The notes below the pieces were generated by a model. It saw nothing but the letters and a program-made list of their open reading frames with translations. It did not search any database and was not told the DNA's origin. A DNA stretch of 64,000 nucleotides from Solirubrobacteraceae bacterium (GTDB lineage Bacteria; Actinomycetota; Thermoleophilia; Solirubrobacterales; Solirubrobacteraceae), in contig JAUJOF010000002.1 of NCBI GenBank assembly GCA_030447785.1, forward strand, positions 239,383 through 303,382, read 5' to 3'. Position numbers and translations under genes: made by a program. Of the stretch, positions 8,829-17,320 are shown piece by piece; within the stretch, counting starts at the first letter, position 1, and every line of letters begins with the position of its first letter.

Positions 8829-9782
8829 TCAGACCGTGCGCGGCTGGTCCTCGCGCTCGACCTCGTCGCGGCCGGTCACGTCGAGGCCTCGCTCGACGCC
8901 GGGCTCGCCGGCCTTGAGCTGCTCGTCGCGCTCGCGCTCCGCGTTGAGCTCGGCGCCGAAGAGCACCGCGATGTTGGTCAGCCACAGCCAGATCAGGAAG
9001 ATGATCACGCCGCCCAGGGAGCCGTAGGTGCTGCCGAACGAGCCAGCGAGCGCCACGTAGACCGCGAAGGCCACCGACGCGAGAATCCACACCACGATCG
9101 CCACGAGCGCGCCGGGCAGGACGAACTTGAAGCCCCGCTGCTTGGCGTTGGGCGACGCGTAGTAGAGGACGGCGATCGCCAGCGCCACGAACAGGACGAT
9201 CACCGGCCACTTGGCGATGCTCCACGCCGTCACCGCCGCCGAGCCCACGCCGATCGCGCTGCCCACCGCGGAGGCCACCGGACCGGTAACGACGAGCACG
9301 ACGACGGCCGCCACCACCAGTAGCAGCATCAGCAGCGTCACCAGCATCTGCAGCGGGCGCAGCTTCACGATCGAGCGCGACTCCTGCACCTCGTAGATCA
9401 CGTTGGACGCGCGCATGAACCCCCCGACGTACTTGGAGGCCGAGAACAGCGCGGCCAGGACGCCGAGCACCAACGACACGATCGCCGTCGAGGAGCTCGC
9501 GGTGATGGACGTGATCGGGCCGCGCAGCGTCTCCACCGCCGACTGGGGTCCGAGCTGGCCGACGATGTTCAGCAGCGTCCGCGTCACCGTCTGCGGGTCG
9601 CCGACCACGCCGAAGATCGAGACGACCGCGAGCAGGGCGGGGAACAGCGACAGGATCCCGTAGTAGGTCAGCGCTCCCGCCCAGTCGGACAGCGCGTCCT
9701 CTTTGAACTCCTTCGCCGTCCGCTTGAGGCTCGCGAAGGTGCCCGTCTTGCGCTCGTACCCGACCCGCTGCTGAGTGGTCAT
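8829..9782 (-). CDS. YihY/BrkB family inner-membrane protein
   Basis: The 317-residue protein from ATG 9782 (MTTQQRVGYERK) has the YihY/virulence-factor-BrkB pattern: the N-terminal DALSDWAGALTYYGILSLFPALLA segment, about six membrane helices, and GVIIFLIWLWLTNIAVLFGAELNAE near the end, followed by a charged cytoplasmic tail. The molecular role of the family is not settled (it was once miscalled RNase BN). It lies 71 bases downstream of ftsI on the same strand and converges on the DUF305 gene. Confidence 0.88.
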   Translation of the reverse strand: MTTQQRVGYERKTGTFASLKRTAKEFKEDALSDWAGALTYYGILSLFPALLAVVSIFGVVGDPQTVTRTLLNIVGQLGPQSAVETLRGPITSITASSSTAIVSLVLGVLAALFSASKYVGGFMRASNVIYEVQESRSIVKLRPLQMLVTLLMLLLVVAAVVVLVVTGPVASAVGSAIGVGSAAVTAWSIAKWPVIVLFVALAIAVLYYASPNAKQRGFKFVLPGALVAIVVWILASVAFAVYVALAGSFGSTYGSLGGVIIFLIWLWLTNIAVLFGAELNAERERDEQLKAGEPGVERGLDVTGRDEVEREDQPRTV

Positions 9783-9853
9783 GGCTCGGCGCCTACCCAG
9801 TAGCCCCGGCGGCAACCGTGGTGCTCCCTGCCTCGGTCCGGGAGTGGACCGCC

Positions 9854-11515
9854 CTACCGCGGCGCGATCTTCAGGTAGGGCAGCGCAAAGGAAGCGATCT
9901 CCTGGAAGGCGGGCGCGGCCACCTCGCCGCCATAGATCGCGCCGTTGGGCTCGTCGACCATGACCGTGATCAGCAGCTGGGGGCGGTCGGCCGGGGCGAA
10001 GCCCACGAACGAGGCGATGTAGCGCGACTGGGAGTACTCGCCGCTCTCGCTGTCCACCTTGTTGGCGGTGCCCGTCTTGCCCGCGAGCTGGTAGCCGGGG
10101 ATGGCCGCCTCGCTGGCGGTGCCCCCGGGGGCGAGCACGCCCCTGAGCATGGTGCGCAGCTGGGCGGCGGTGCGCTGGGAGATGATGCGCTCCCCGCCCG
10201 GCGTGTCCGCAGGCTCGCCGCCGACCCGGGCCACGATGTGCGGCGCGCGCAGCACGCCGCCGTTGGCGATGGCTCCGTAGGCGGCGGCCAGCTGGACGGG
10301 CGTGATCGCCACCCCTTGGCCGATGGGCAGGTTGCCCATCGACGAGCCCGAGTACCGGGCGGGATCGAGCACCAGGCCGAGCTCCTCGCCGGGCAGGTCC
10401 GAGCCGGTGGCCGAGCCGAAGCCGAAGCGACGCACCCACGCGTCGAAGCGCTCCACGCCCAGCTCCTGGCCGATCCTGATGGTGCCCACGTTGGACGACT
10501 GGGCGAGGATCTCGGCCACGCTCAGGGTGACCGCGCCGCGCGGGTGGGACTCGTTGATCACCCGGTCGGCCACCTGGATGCTGGGCGGCAGCTCGAACAT
10601 GGTGTCGGGGCGCACGGCGCCGCTCTCCAGCGCGCCGGCCACCGTGAAGGCCTTGAAGGTGGAGCCCGGCTCGTAGATCGAGCTGACGGCGCGGTTCTGG
10701 CGGGCGTAGGGCGGGGCGCCGGGCCAGTCGTTGGCGTCCACGCGCGGCCAGTTGGCCACGGCCAGCAGCTCGCCGGTCTGCGGGCGCATGACCAGCGCGG
10801 TGGCGCCCTTGGGCCCGTAGCGCTCGCCGATGCGCGCCAGGACGTCCTCCACCTTGCCCTGGATGGCCGCATCGATGGTCAGGCGCAGCGACTCCCCGGC
10901 CTCGGCGGGCTCGGTGTCGCGCACCGAGATGGCTTCCCCGAGCGCGTCGCGCACCACGCGACGAGAGCCGTCCACGCCGCTCAGCGCCTCGTCGTAGGCA
11001 CCCTCGAGGCCGAACAGGCCCTGACCGTCGGTGCCCACCGCGCCCAGTACCTGGCTGGCCAGCGCGTCGCGCAGATAGACGCGCCGCGTGGTATCGGTCA
11101 CCTCGATACCCACGGCGCCCAGCTTCTCGATCTCGCGCGCGCGGTCGGCGGGCAACCGGCGGGCGAGGTAGACGAAGCCCGTGCCCTCCCGGGTCAGCGC
11201 GTCGAGCACCTCGGGCTCCGGGCGGCCCAGCAGCGGGGCGAGCTGGCCGGCCAGGGTGCCCGGGTCCTCGATCAGATACGGCGTGGCCGACACGTCGGCG
11301 GCCGGCTCGGAGACGGCCAGCTCGGTGCCGTGGCGGTCGACGATGCTGCCCCGCTGCGCGGGGACCGCGACCTCGCGCACCTGCTGGCTGACCGCGGCGG
11401 CCTGCAGCTCGTCGGCGCGCACCACCCCCAGCCACACGGCGCGCACGCCGCCGGCGAGCAGGAGGACCAGGAAGACCGCGAAGAGAAGCCCGATGCGCCG
11501 CTGGGGCAGCGTCAC
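9854..11515 (-). CDS. ftsI: peptidoglycan D,D-transpeptidase FtsI (class B PBP)
   Basis: FtsI cross-links septal peptidoglycan as the partner of FtsW. The 553-residue protein has one N-terminal membrane anchor (LLFAVFLVLLLAGGVRAVW), a PBP dimer domain, and a transpeptidase domain with the three active-site motifs: STFK with nucleophile Ser285 and Lys288, SSN ending at Asn342, and KTG starting at Lys480. The GTG at 11515 overlaps the stop of the upstream Ala-rich ORF as GTGA, so translation is probably coupled. Confidence 0.95.
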   Translation of the reverse strand: MTLPQRRIGLLFAVFLVLLLAGGVRAVWLGVVRADELQAAAVSQQVREVAVPAQRGSIVDRHGTELAVSEPAADVSATPYLIEDPGTLAGQLAPLLGRPEPEVLDALTREGTGFVYLARRLPADRAREIEKLGAVGIEVTDTTRRVYLRDALASQVLGAVGTDGQGLFGLEGAYDEALSGVDGSRRVVRDALGEAISVRDTEPAEAGESLRLTIDAAIQGKVEDVLARIGERYGPKGATALVMRPQTGELLAVANWPRVDANDWPGAPPYARQNRAVSSIYEPGSTFKAFTVAGALESGAVRPDTMFELPPSIQVADRVINESHPRGAVTLSVAEILAQSSNVGTIRIGQELGVERFDAWVRRFGFGSATGSDLPGEELGLVLDPARYSGSSMGNLPIGQGVAITPVQLAAAYGAIANGGVLRAPHIVARVGGEPADTPGGERIISQRTAAQLRTMLRGVLAPGGTASEAAIPGYQLAGKTGTANKVDSESGEYSQSRYIASFVGFAPADRPQLLITVMVDEPNGAIYGGEVAAPAFQEIASFALPYLKIAPR

Positions 11516-11754
11516 GGAAGGAGCGGCGCAGCGGGTGTGACAGCGGCGGGCGCGCCGCCGTCCGGGGCCGCGCCGGCCGCCTGGGCCGAAGCGGCGGCCG
11601 CCTCGGCGGGCGGCGTGGTCGGCCCGTTCTGGGGCGCGCCGGTGGCCGCGGTCGTTCCGGGCGGGGCGTCCGCGCTGGCCGCCGCCGCGGCGCGGGTCTC
11701 GGGCGTGGCGGCCCGCGCGGCGGCGTCGGTGGCCTGGGGCGTGGGCGCCGTCAT
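11512..11754 (-). CDS. Ala/Pro/Thr-rich small ORF, or detached tail of FtsL
   Basis: An 80-codon frame starting at ATG 11754, which overlaps the end of the FtsL frame as ATGA and itself overlaps ftsI as GTGA. The product is almost wholly Ala, Pro, Thr and Gly, with no fold, membrane segment or cysteine, like a disordered linker. It could be a real coupled micro-gene. Alternatively it is the C-terminal tail of FtsL: adding one base near 11752 would fuse the two frames, and FtsL proteins with Ala/Pro-rich tails would be expected to look like this. The sequence alone does not decide. Confidence 0.4.
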   Translation of the reverse strand: MTAPTPQATDAAARAATPETRAAAAASADAPPGTTAATGAPQNGPTTPPAEAAAASAQAAGAAPDGGAPAAVTPAAPLLP

Positions 11755-12180
11755 GCCCCGGCGGCGCGCCGTGCGGCGGCGCGATCGCCGGCGTTCAGGA
11801 AGCGCACCTCGCCCGCGGGCGGCGCGACCATGCCCAGGCCGGCCGCCGCCTCGCGGATGCGCTCCCCGCTGGCCAGGTCGGAGACCTCGGCGCGCAGCTG
11901 GGCGTTCTGGCGCATCAGCGCCTGCTCGCGGTCGACCGCCCGGCCGATCCCGGCGTTGAGCTCGAGCAGGAGACCTGCACGAAGACGATGCCGATCAGGG
12001 CGGCGGCGATCAGCGCCACCCACAGGCGCCCGTGCATCAGGCGGTCGACGAACGGGGCGTCGGGCAGCCGCCGCGCGGTGTGCACCAGGCGCGGCGGCAC
12101 GCGGGGCGCCGGGGCGGACGCGGCAGCGCCTGCGCGGCGGCCGCCGAGGCGGGCGGGCGGCGGCGGGTCGTGGCGCTCAC
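11751..12180 (-). CDS. ftsL: FtsL-like division protein, frame broken by two apparent one-base deletions
   Basis: The gene between rsmH and ftsI. A GTG at 12180 overlaps the rsmH stop (GTGA). The product is split over three frames: a short Arg/Pro/Ala-rich start, then LMHGRLWVALIAAALIGIVF (a single membrane helix) followed by VQV, then LLELNAGIGRAVDREQAL with a coiled-coil and a GLGMVAPPAGEVRFLN end, the classic FtsL/FtsB-like layout. Both frame changes need one added base, at a C run near 12100-12115 and at the TCTCC near 11968. With two bases added the length becomes 143 codons plus a stop-compatible frame. FtsL bridges FtsB/FtsQ to FtsI-FtsW at the septum. Confidence 0.7.
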
Positions 12181-13120
12181 GCCGCCTCCTCGAGCTTGCG
12201 GGCCACGCGCAGCCGCGCGGAGCGAGCACGCGGATTGGCAGCGACCTCCCCGGCGTGGGAGCCACGGAGCGGCGGGTCACCAGCTCGGCCTCCGGCTCGC
12301 GTCCGCAGGCGCACACCGGGAGGTCGGGCGGACAGATGCACCCGCGAGAGCGCTCGACGAGAAAGCGCTTCACCCGGCGGTCCTCGAGCGAGTGGAAGGA
12401 GATCCCGGCAAAGCGCCCCCCCTCGCGCAGCAGCGACCAGGCCAGCGGCAGGACGGCGTCGAGCTGGGCCAGCTCGTCGTTGACCGCGATGCGGATGGCC
12501 TGAAAGGCCCGGCGGGCCGGGTGGCCGGCGGCAAAGCGCGCCGGGGCGGGCACCGCGGCGGCGATGACCTCCACCAGCTCGTTGGTGGTCTCGATCTCTG
12601 TTCGCGCGCGCGCCCGCACGATCGCGCGGGCCATGCGCGCGGCGTAGCGCTCCTCGCCGAACTCGCGCAGCAGGCGCGCCAGGCGGCGCTCGTCCCACCC
12701 GTTGACCACGTCGCGCGCGGTCAGGGCCTGGTCGGGGTCCATGCGCATGTCCAGCGGGGCGTCGAAGGCGTAGGAGAACCCGCGCTCGCGCGTGTCGACC
12801 TGCATGGAGGACATCCCCAGGTCCATCAGGACCAGATCGGCCCGCAGGCCCTCGGCGCGAAGCTGGGCCAGCGCCTCGACGAACGACGCGCGCAGGAAGC
12901 GCGCCGGGGCAGGACTCTGCGAGGCGAAGGTCGCGAAGCGCTCGCGCGCGGCCGGGTCGCGATCCACCGCGATCACCAGGCCCTCGGCGCCCACGCGGTC
13001 GGCCAGCAGGCGCGCGTGCCCGCCCCCGCCGAAGGTGCAGTCGACCACGACCTCCCCGGGGCGGGGGTCGAGCAGGTCGATCGCCTCGCCCGCCAGGACG
13101 GGCACGTGCGCGGAGGGCAT
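12177..13120 (-). CDS. rsmH: 16S rRNA (cytosine-1402-N4)-methyltransferase RsmH, C-terminus frameshifted
   Basis: RsmH methylates C1402 in the ribosomal P site. The protein from ATG 13120 (MPSAHVPVLAGEAIDLL) has the SAM motif DCTFGGGGHARLLAD, LMDLGMSSMQVD, FSYAFDAPLDMRMD, RARIxTTNELVEVI-like and ISFHSLEDRRVKRF. The normal end GEVAANPRARSARLRVARKL is present but in another frame; adding one G to the run at about 12247-12250 joins the two parts into a protein of 314 residues ending at 12177. An upstream TTG at 13141 is an alternative start. The gene starts one base after mraZ and is coupled to ftsL. Confidence 0.9.
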
Positions 13121-13121
13121 C

Positions 13122-13559
13122 TCAAGGTGCAGTGTGGCCAAGGCGCTCTCGGATGTCGGAGACGTCGGCGGCGAGCTCGGCGTTGTAGTCGGCCCAGGTG
13201 GCGCGGTCCCAGACCTCCAGGCGCTGTCCCGCGCCCGTGATCACGACCTCCTTGTCCAGGCCGGCGTGCTCGAGCAGGAAGGTCGGGACCATCACGCGGC
13301 CCGCCTTGTCGATGTCGATGTCGATGGAGTTGGCCAGGAAGTAGCGCTCGAACTTCTCGGCCTGGGTGCTCAGAGGCGGGAACTGCGCGGTCGCGCTGGT
13401 CACGTAGCCCTCGAAGTCGGCGGGCGACCACACCGCGACGCAGCGGTCGATGCCCTTGGCGAGCACGACGCGATCCCCGAGGTCGCTGCGGAACTTGGCG
13501 GGCACGGTCAGACGGTTCTTGTCGTCCAGGGTGAAGTCGAAGGTGCCGCGGAAGGCCAA
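13122..13559 (-). CDS. mraZ: transcriptional regulator MraZ
   Basis: MraZ is the AbrB-like regulator that usually opens the dcw operon. The 145-residue protein has the two MraZ units, each with its DxxxR-type signature: DDKNRLTVPAKFR near the start and DKAGRVMVPTFLLEHA in the second half. The only sensible in-frame start is TTG 13559, directly before AFRGTFDFTLD. It is the first gene of the run and is preceded by TGGGN repeats matching MraZ binding-site patterns, so autoregulation is likely. Confidence 0.9.
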   Translation of the reverse strand: MAFRGTFDFTLDDKNRLTVPAKFRSDLGDRVVLAKGIDRCVAVWSPADFEGYVTSATAQFPPLSTQAEKFERYFLANSIDIDIDKAGRVMVPTFLLEHAGLDKEVVITGAGQRLEVWDRATWADYNAELAADVSDIRERLGHTAP

Positions 13560-13586
13560 TGCATGGTCCTGAGGAAAGAGCGACGG

Positions 13587-13627
13587 AGCCGGGGTGGAGG
13601 AGTGGGAGGTGCCCCTCCACCCCGGCT
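13587..13627 (-). promoter_or_regulatory. 14-bp perfect inverted repeat in the mraZ leader
   Basis: AGCCGGGGTGGAGG at 13587-13600 and its exact complement CCTCCACCCCGGCT at 13614-13627 enclose a 13-base loop, ending 28 bases before the mraZ start. In the dcw transcript this would form a very stable hairpin just upstream of the ribosome entry region. There is no U-run after either arm, so it does not look like an intrinsic terminator for either strand. Confidence 0.6.
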
Positions 13628-13643
13628 CGCGATGACGAAGCTA

Positions 13644-13699
13644 CCCCACTTTTCCCCACAACGCAACCTTCCTTGCACACATATCCCCACAGCCTCCCA
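13644..13699 (-). promoter_or_regulatory. putative MraZ-box array (TGGGN repeats with 10-bp period)
   Basis: On the minus strand there are two pairs of TGGGN boxes with exact 10-base spacing: TGGGA/TGGGG at 13699-13685 (starts 13699 and 13689) and TGGGG/TGGGG at 13658-13644 (starts 13658 and 13648). MraZ is known to bind direct repeats of TGGGN separated by five-base spacers upstream of mraZ, and this matches that arrangement. The array lies 85-140 bases upstream of the mraZ start. Exact promoter elements were not identified. Confidence 0.65.
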
Positions 13700-13941
13700 T
13701 CGCGGTGTGCCGGGAGGAAAAGAAGCCGCGTACATGCAGGGAGAACCGGGGTGGGGCGAGGTCCGCTCCGCGAGCTGGCCGAGGTGCACGATCCGTTGCA
13801 GGAGCAGGCTCCGGAGCCCGGTTCGGCCCTCGAAGGCGCGGTTCCGACCGACCGGTGTGCAATGGGGCGGGAAACATCCGGCCCGATCCGGTGGGGCGAT
13901 GTGGGAGGATCCGCCGCTCAACGAGCCCCCTGGAGTCACGA

Positions 13942-15495
13942 ATGACCACCATCCGCCGTCCTGTCCTCCTGTCGCTTCTCGCAGCCCTGCTTGCTCTGGT
14001 GCTCGCGGCCTGCGGCGCCTCGGGCGACGAGGACGCCAGTCCCGCCAGCGTCGTCCCGGCGGGAGCGCCGATCTACCTCGAGGCCACCGTCCGTCCCGAG
14101 GGCGACCTGCGCGCCGACTTCGACGCGGCCGCAGGCAAGGTCCTGCGCACCCAGAACCCCTCGGCGCAGATCCGCGAGATGGTCGACCAGGTGCTGCGCG
14201 AGGACGATGTCTCCTACGCGAAGGACATCAAGCCGTGGCTGGGGCGCCGCGCGGGAGTGTTTCTCTCCGACTTCAGCGACGAGGACGCCGAGGGTGCCCT
14301 CGTGCTGTCCACCTCGGACACCGAGGCGGCGCTCGACGCCCTCCAGAAGGGCGCCAAGGGCCTGCAGGACCGAAGCGTGGCGGGGACCGACTACCGCCTC
14401 GACCAGGAGGACAATGCCTTCGCCGTTGTAGAGGACGTCGTGGTCGCCGGCAGCGAGCAGGGCGTGCGCGCGGCGATCGAGGCGACCCAGGGCGACAAGA
14501 CGCTCGAGGGCTCCGATCCCTTCACGCGTGCGCGTGACGCCGTGAGCCCCGAGCGCCTGGGCCTGGGCTGGATCAACCTGGGCGCGATCCTCGACGTCGC
14601 CGCGCAGGACCCCACCTTCCCCCGGGAGGCCCTCGGCCCGCTGCGCCAGCTGCTGGGCGGCCAGGGCGCCGAGGGCGTGGCCCTCGCGCTGAGCGCCGAC
14701 GCCAACGCGGTACGGTTGGACGCCGCGGCGCCGGCTCGTCCACAGCAGGGCGCGCCGGACCCGGCCGCGGCTGCGCAGATGCTGCGCAGCGCGCCCGGCG
14801 ACGCCCTCGTGGCCGTGGGCCTGGCCGACCTGGGCGGGCAGATCCGCCGCCAGCTCGATCTGCTCGCCCAGAGCGGCGCGGTGCCCGGCGGCGACCCGCA
14901 GGCGCTCCTGGAGGGCCTGGGCCAGCAGCTGGGCATCGACATCGAGCGCGACCTGTTCGCCTGGATGGGCAACGGCGTGGTCTTCGCCCGCGGCAGCGGC
15001 TTGGACATCGGCGGGGCCCTGGTGGTCGAGTCCTCGGACCCCGCGGCCACCCGGCGGGGCATCAGCGGGATCCGGCGCTTCATCGAGGCCACGCAGGAGG
15101 ACGCCGAGGTCGACGAGGCCGATGTCGAGGGGGCCGAGGGCCTGAGGATCGAGGCACCCGACCTGCCGGTGGCGATCTTCCTGGTGACGGCCGGCGATCG
15201 CTTCATCGCCGCGGTGGGCGAGTCCTCGCTGCAGGCGGCGCTCGAGCCCGACGGCGCGCTGGGCGAGGCCGAGGGCTTCCGCCAGGCTGCCGGTGCGCTG
15301 GGCGAGGGCGTCCAGCCCACGCTCTACGTCGACATCGCCAGGACGGTCGACCTGGCCGCGGCCTTCACCGGGGCGGCCCAGGATCCGCAGGTCGCGCAGG
15401 CGCTGCGCTACCTGCAGTCCTTCACCGGGCTGGCCGCGGGCGGCCGGCAGGAAGGCGGGGTCCAGCGCGGCCGCCTGGCGCTCGGGCTGCGCTGA
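13942..15495 (+). CDS. DUF3352-type lipoprotein
   Basis: The 517-residue protein begins with a lipoprotein signal: basic start, hydrophobic LLSLLAALLALVL, lipobox LAAC with lipidated Cys24. The mature part has the DUF3352 pattern: VVPAGAPIYLEATVRPEG, a repeated module with LSDTSDTEAALDALQ-like segments, and YVDIARTVDLAAAF near the end. No catalytic motif is visible; the function of the family is unknown. ATG 13942 is chosen as the start of the signal peptide. It is divergent from mraZ and shares one base with the next gene (TGATG). Confidence 0.85.
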   Translation: MTTIRRPVLLSLLAALLALVLAACGASGDEDASPASVVPAGAPIYLEATVRPEGDLRADFDAAAGKVLRTQNPSAQIREMVDQVLREDDVSYAKDIKPWLGRRAGVFLSDFSDEDAEGALVLSTSDTEAALDALQKGAKGLQDRSVAGTDYRLDQEDNAFAVVEDVVVAGSEQGVRAAIEATQGDKTLEGSDPFTRARDAVSPERLGLGWINLGAILDVAAQDPTFPREALGPLRQLLGGQGAEGVALALSADANAVRLDAAAPARPQQGAPDPAAAAQMLRSAPGDALVAVGLADLGGQIRRQLDLLAQSGAVPGGDPQALLEGLGQQLGIDIERDLFAWMGNGVVFARGSGLDIGGALVVESSDPAATRRGISGIRRFIEATQEDAEVDEADVEGAEGLRIEAPDLPVAIFLVTAGDRFIAAVGESSLQAALEPDGALGEAEGFRQAAGALGEGVQPTLYVDIARTVDLAAAFTGAAQDPQVAQALRYLQSFTGLAAGGRQEGGVQRGRLALGLR

Positions 15496-16151
15496 TGGAC
15501 GTGGTCGTCGCGGGCGGCGGCGGGAAGGTGGGCCGCCGGCTGCTCGGCCTGCTGGCCCGCGACGGCCACCGCGCCCGCGGCCTCGTGCGCCGCCCCGAGC
15601 AGGTCGACGAGCTGGGCGAGCTGGGCGCCGAGGGCGTGGCGTTCGACCTCGAGTCATCGGGGGCGGAAGAGCTCGCCGAGGTCGTGCGCGGCGCCGACGC
15701 GGTGGTCTTCGCCGCGGGCGCGGGGGCGGGCAGCGGCCCCCAGCGCAAGCGCACCGTCGACCTGGGCGGCGCGGTCATGCTGATCGAGGCCGCCCAGGCG
15801 GCCGGCGTGGGCCGCTACGTGATGGTCTCCTCCATCGGCGCCCAGGCGCCGCAGGAGAGCCCCGAGCAGATGCGCCCCTACCACCAGGCCAAGGCCGAGG
15901 CCGACGAGGCCCTGGCGGCCAGCGACCTGCACTGGACCATCGTGCGCCCCGGGCGCCTGACCGACGACCCGGGCACCGGCCGCGTGCGGGTGAGCACCGC
16001 CCTGGGCGACAGCGCCGACGTGCCCCGCGACGACGTCGCCGCCGTGCTCGCCGCCTGCCTGGTAGCCGAGGCGGCGGTCGGCGTGACCTTCGAGCTGTTC
16101 GGCGGCGACGTGGCGGTGGACGAGGCGGTGGCGGGGCTGGCGCCGGCGTAG
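15495..16151 (+). CDS. NAD(P)-binding SDR-like protein (YwnB/YtfG-type atypical SDR)
   Basis: A 218-residue Rossmann protein with the glycine motif VVVAGGGGKVGRRLLGLLARDGH, FDLES at the second strand, VVFAAGAGAG, the strand YVMVSSIGAQ and WTIVRPGRLTDDPGTG. This is the atypical SDR (SDR_a5) layout, which lacks a strict YxxxK; here the segment YHQAKAEAD is present. It probably binds NAD(P) and could be a reductase or regulator; the substrate is unknown. The start overlaps the stop of the lipoprotein gene by one base. Confidence 0.87.
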   Translation: MDVVVAGGGGKVGRRLLGLLARDGHRARGLVRRPEQVDELGELGAEGVAFDLESSGAEELAEVVRGADAVVFAAGAGAGSGPQRKRTVDLGGAVMLIEAAQAAGVGRYVMVSSIGAQAPQESPEQMRPYHQAKAEADEALAASDLHWTIVRPGRLTDDPGTGRVRVSTALGDSADVPRDDVAAVLAACLVAEAAVGVTFELFGGDVAVDEAVAGLAPA

Positions 16152-16580
16152 CGACGCTCTGACGGTTAGCCGTATCGCTTGGGCCTCATCCACACCGTCC
16201 GACGCTACCGTGGGTCACTGGCTACCGACCTCAGGGAACCCGCCCGCCCCGCGCCCGACGAAGTCGTGCTCGGCCTCCTTCAGGGGCGTCGACTCAGCCG
16301 CGGCGACGTCGTCGAGACCCGAGAAGGAGTGGTTCGCATCGGTGCGCCGCTTGCCCACGACCTCGAGCGGCACACCCGCCAACTGCGAGCCGCAGTCGCA
16401 CCCCACGCAGAAGATCTCTTGCGCGAGACTTGCTTCGCGCATCCGGCCCCACGAGGCCCCTAACGCGGACTCGCCACAGCGCCGTGCTCACTTCCCGAAG
16501 GTCCGCGCAGCTCACAGGGTCCGGCCTTTACAGTAAGCGCGGCCCTCCACATCCATCCCATAAAGCGAGCGCCCTACGAA
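16152..16580 (+). other. 429-bp stretch without a convincing gene
   Basis: Left edge of the accessory island. Short open frames exist on both strands (for example 16215-16442 on the minus strand, with a CxxCxC-like CVGCDC) but none has a ribosome site or recognisable product. Base composition drops compared with the dcw side. No tRNA, repeat or IS end was seen. Confidence 0.5.
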
Positions 16581-17210
16581 ATGCAAGAACTGTCCCGCTT
16601 GGCCGCCGACGTCCTGTACTCACCTCGCGGGTTGCAGCTGCAGCTAGAGAACTTCCTGGCCTGCGAGGACGATTGGCCCGCCTATCGCCATTGGGTGACA
16701 CGAGGAGCCAAGAAGCTCTACGAGCGGGCTCTAAAGTGGGGCTCGTCAGACCAATGGGCCGAGCACCTCGGACTAGCGGTGATCTCACGTAGCGAGCGTG
16801 CCGACCGAGAGCGTCGCCACCGTGTCGATACACAGCTTCGCCGTCTCTTTCGTACGCATCGCTGGGAGTACATGCCCAGCCGATCGACGCTACGCGTTGT
16901 TGGAGGCCGGCAATTCACTAGAGAGCTAGTGGACTCGGGGGGCATCAACTACTGGTCGGCCCAACTACACGTGCCCATCCGGTCAACCGGCGTGGTCCGC
17001 GTCCAGCAGCGCACCGAATACGAACTTCGCAAGTTCCTCGGCCAACGCACGCAGTGGCCGTCCCGACGGGAATTCGAGGCTGCCGGACTGGCAAGCTTGC
17101 TCCAAGCAATCTATAGGCGAGAAGGAACTGTCTGGTGGGCAAAGCGACTCGGACTTCGGCACCCTCATGCACGACCGCGAAGAACAGTCGAAGGGTCCTC
17201 GCCTTTCTAG
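16581..17210 (+). CDS. protein with three ~55-residue helical repeats, probable DNA-associated function
   Basis: The 209-residue product contains three related units, at about residues 18-66, 82-134 and 142-194. The best-preserved is unit three: WPSRREFEAAGL, then LLQAIYRREG, then WWAKRLGL; unit one has WPAYRHWVTRGAKKLYERA and WAEHLGL, and unit two is more worn (WEYMPSRSTLRV, YWSAQLHV). This pattern of helical W-P...G...L...W-A..LGL repeats is seen in small proteins associated with nucleases and mobile DNA, but I cannot name a family. Codon use is less GC-biased than in the dcw genes. The last 14 residues run into the IS982 region, so the true C-terminus may have been replaced. No good ribosome site precedes ATG 16581; the frame is open upstream. 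Confidence 0.6.
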   Translation: MQELSRLAADVLYSPRGLQLQLENFLACEDDWPAYRHWVTRGAKKLYERALKWGSSDQWAEHLGLAVISRSERADRERRHRVDTQLRRLFRTHRWEYMPSRSTLRVVGGRQFTRELVDSGGINYWSAQLHVPIRSTGVVRVQQRTEYELRKFLGQRTQWPSRREFEAAGLASLLQAIYRREGTVWWAKRLGLRHPHARPRRTVEGSSPF

Positions 17211-17320
17211 GGCTGCGCCGCCAGGCCGCCTACATGCGCACCGACCTTGTCCTCGACGTCCTGCAGGCTGGAGGTGTCGAAGACAGACGGTGTTCTCACA
17301 CCGTCGACCTTGGAGGCCCA

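Noticed and set aside
16215-16442. 75-codon minus-strand frame with cysteines
   Set aside because: No ribosome site, no hit to any motif I know, and the codon pattern is not gene-like.
17287-17304. ACGGTGT/ACACCGT stem considered as an IS982 terminal or attenuator structure
   Set aside because: Seven base pairs with no matching partner at the other end of the element and no U-run.
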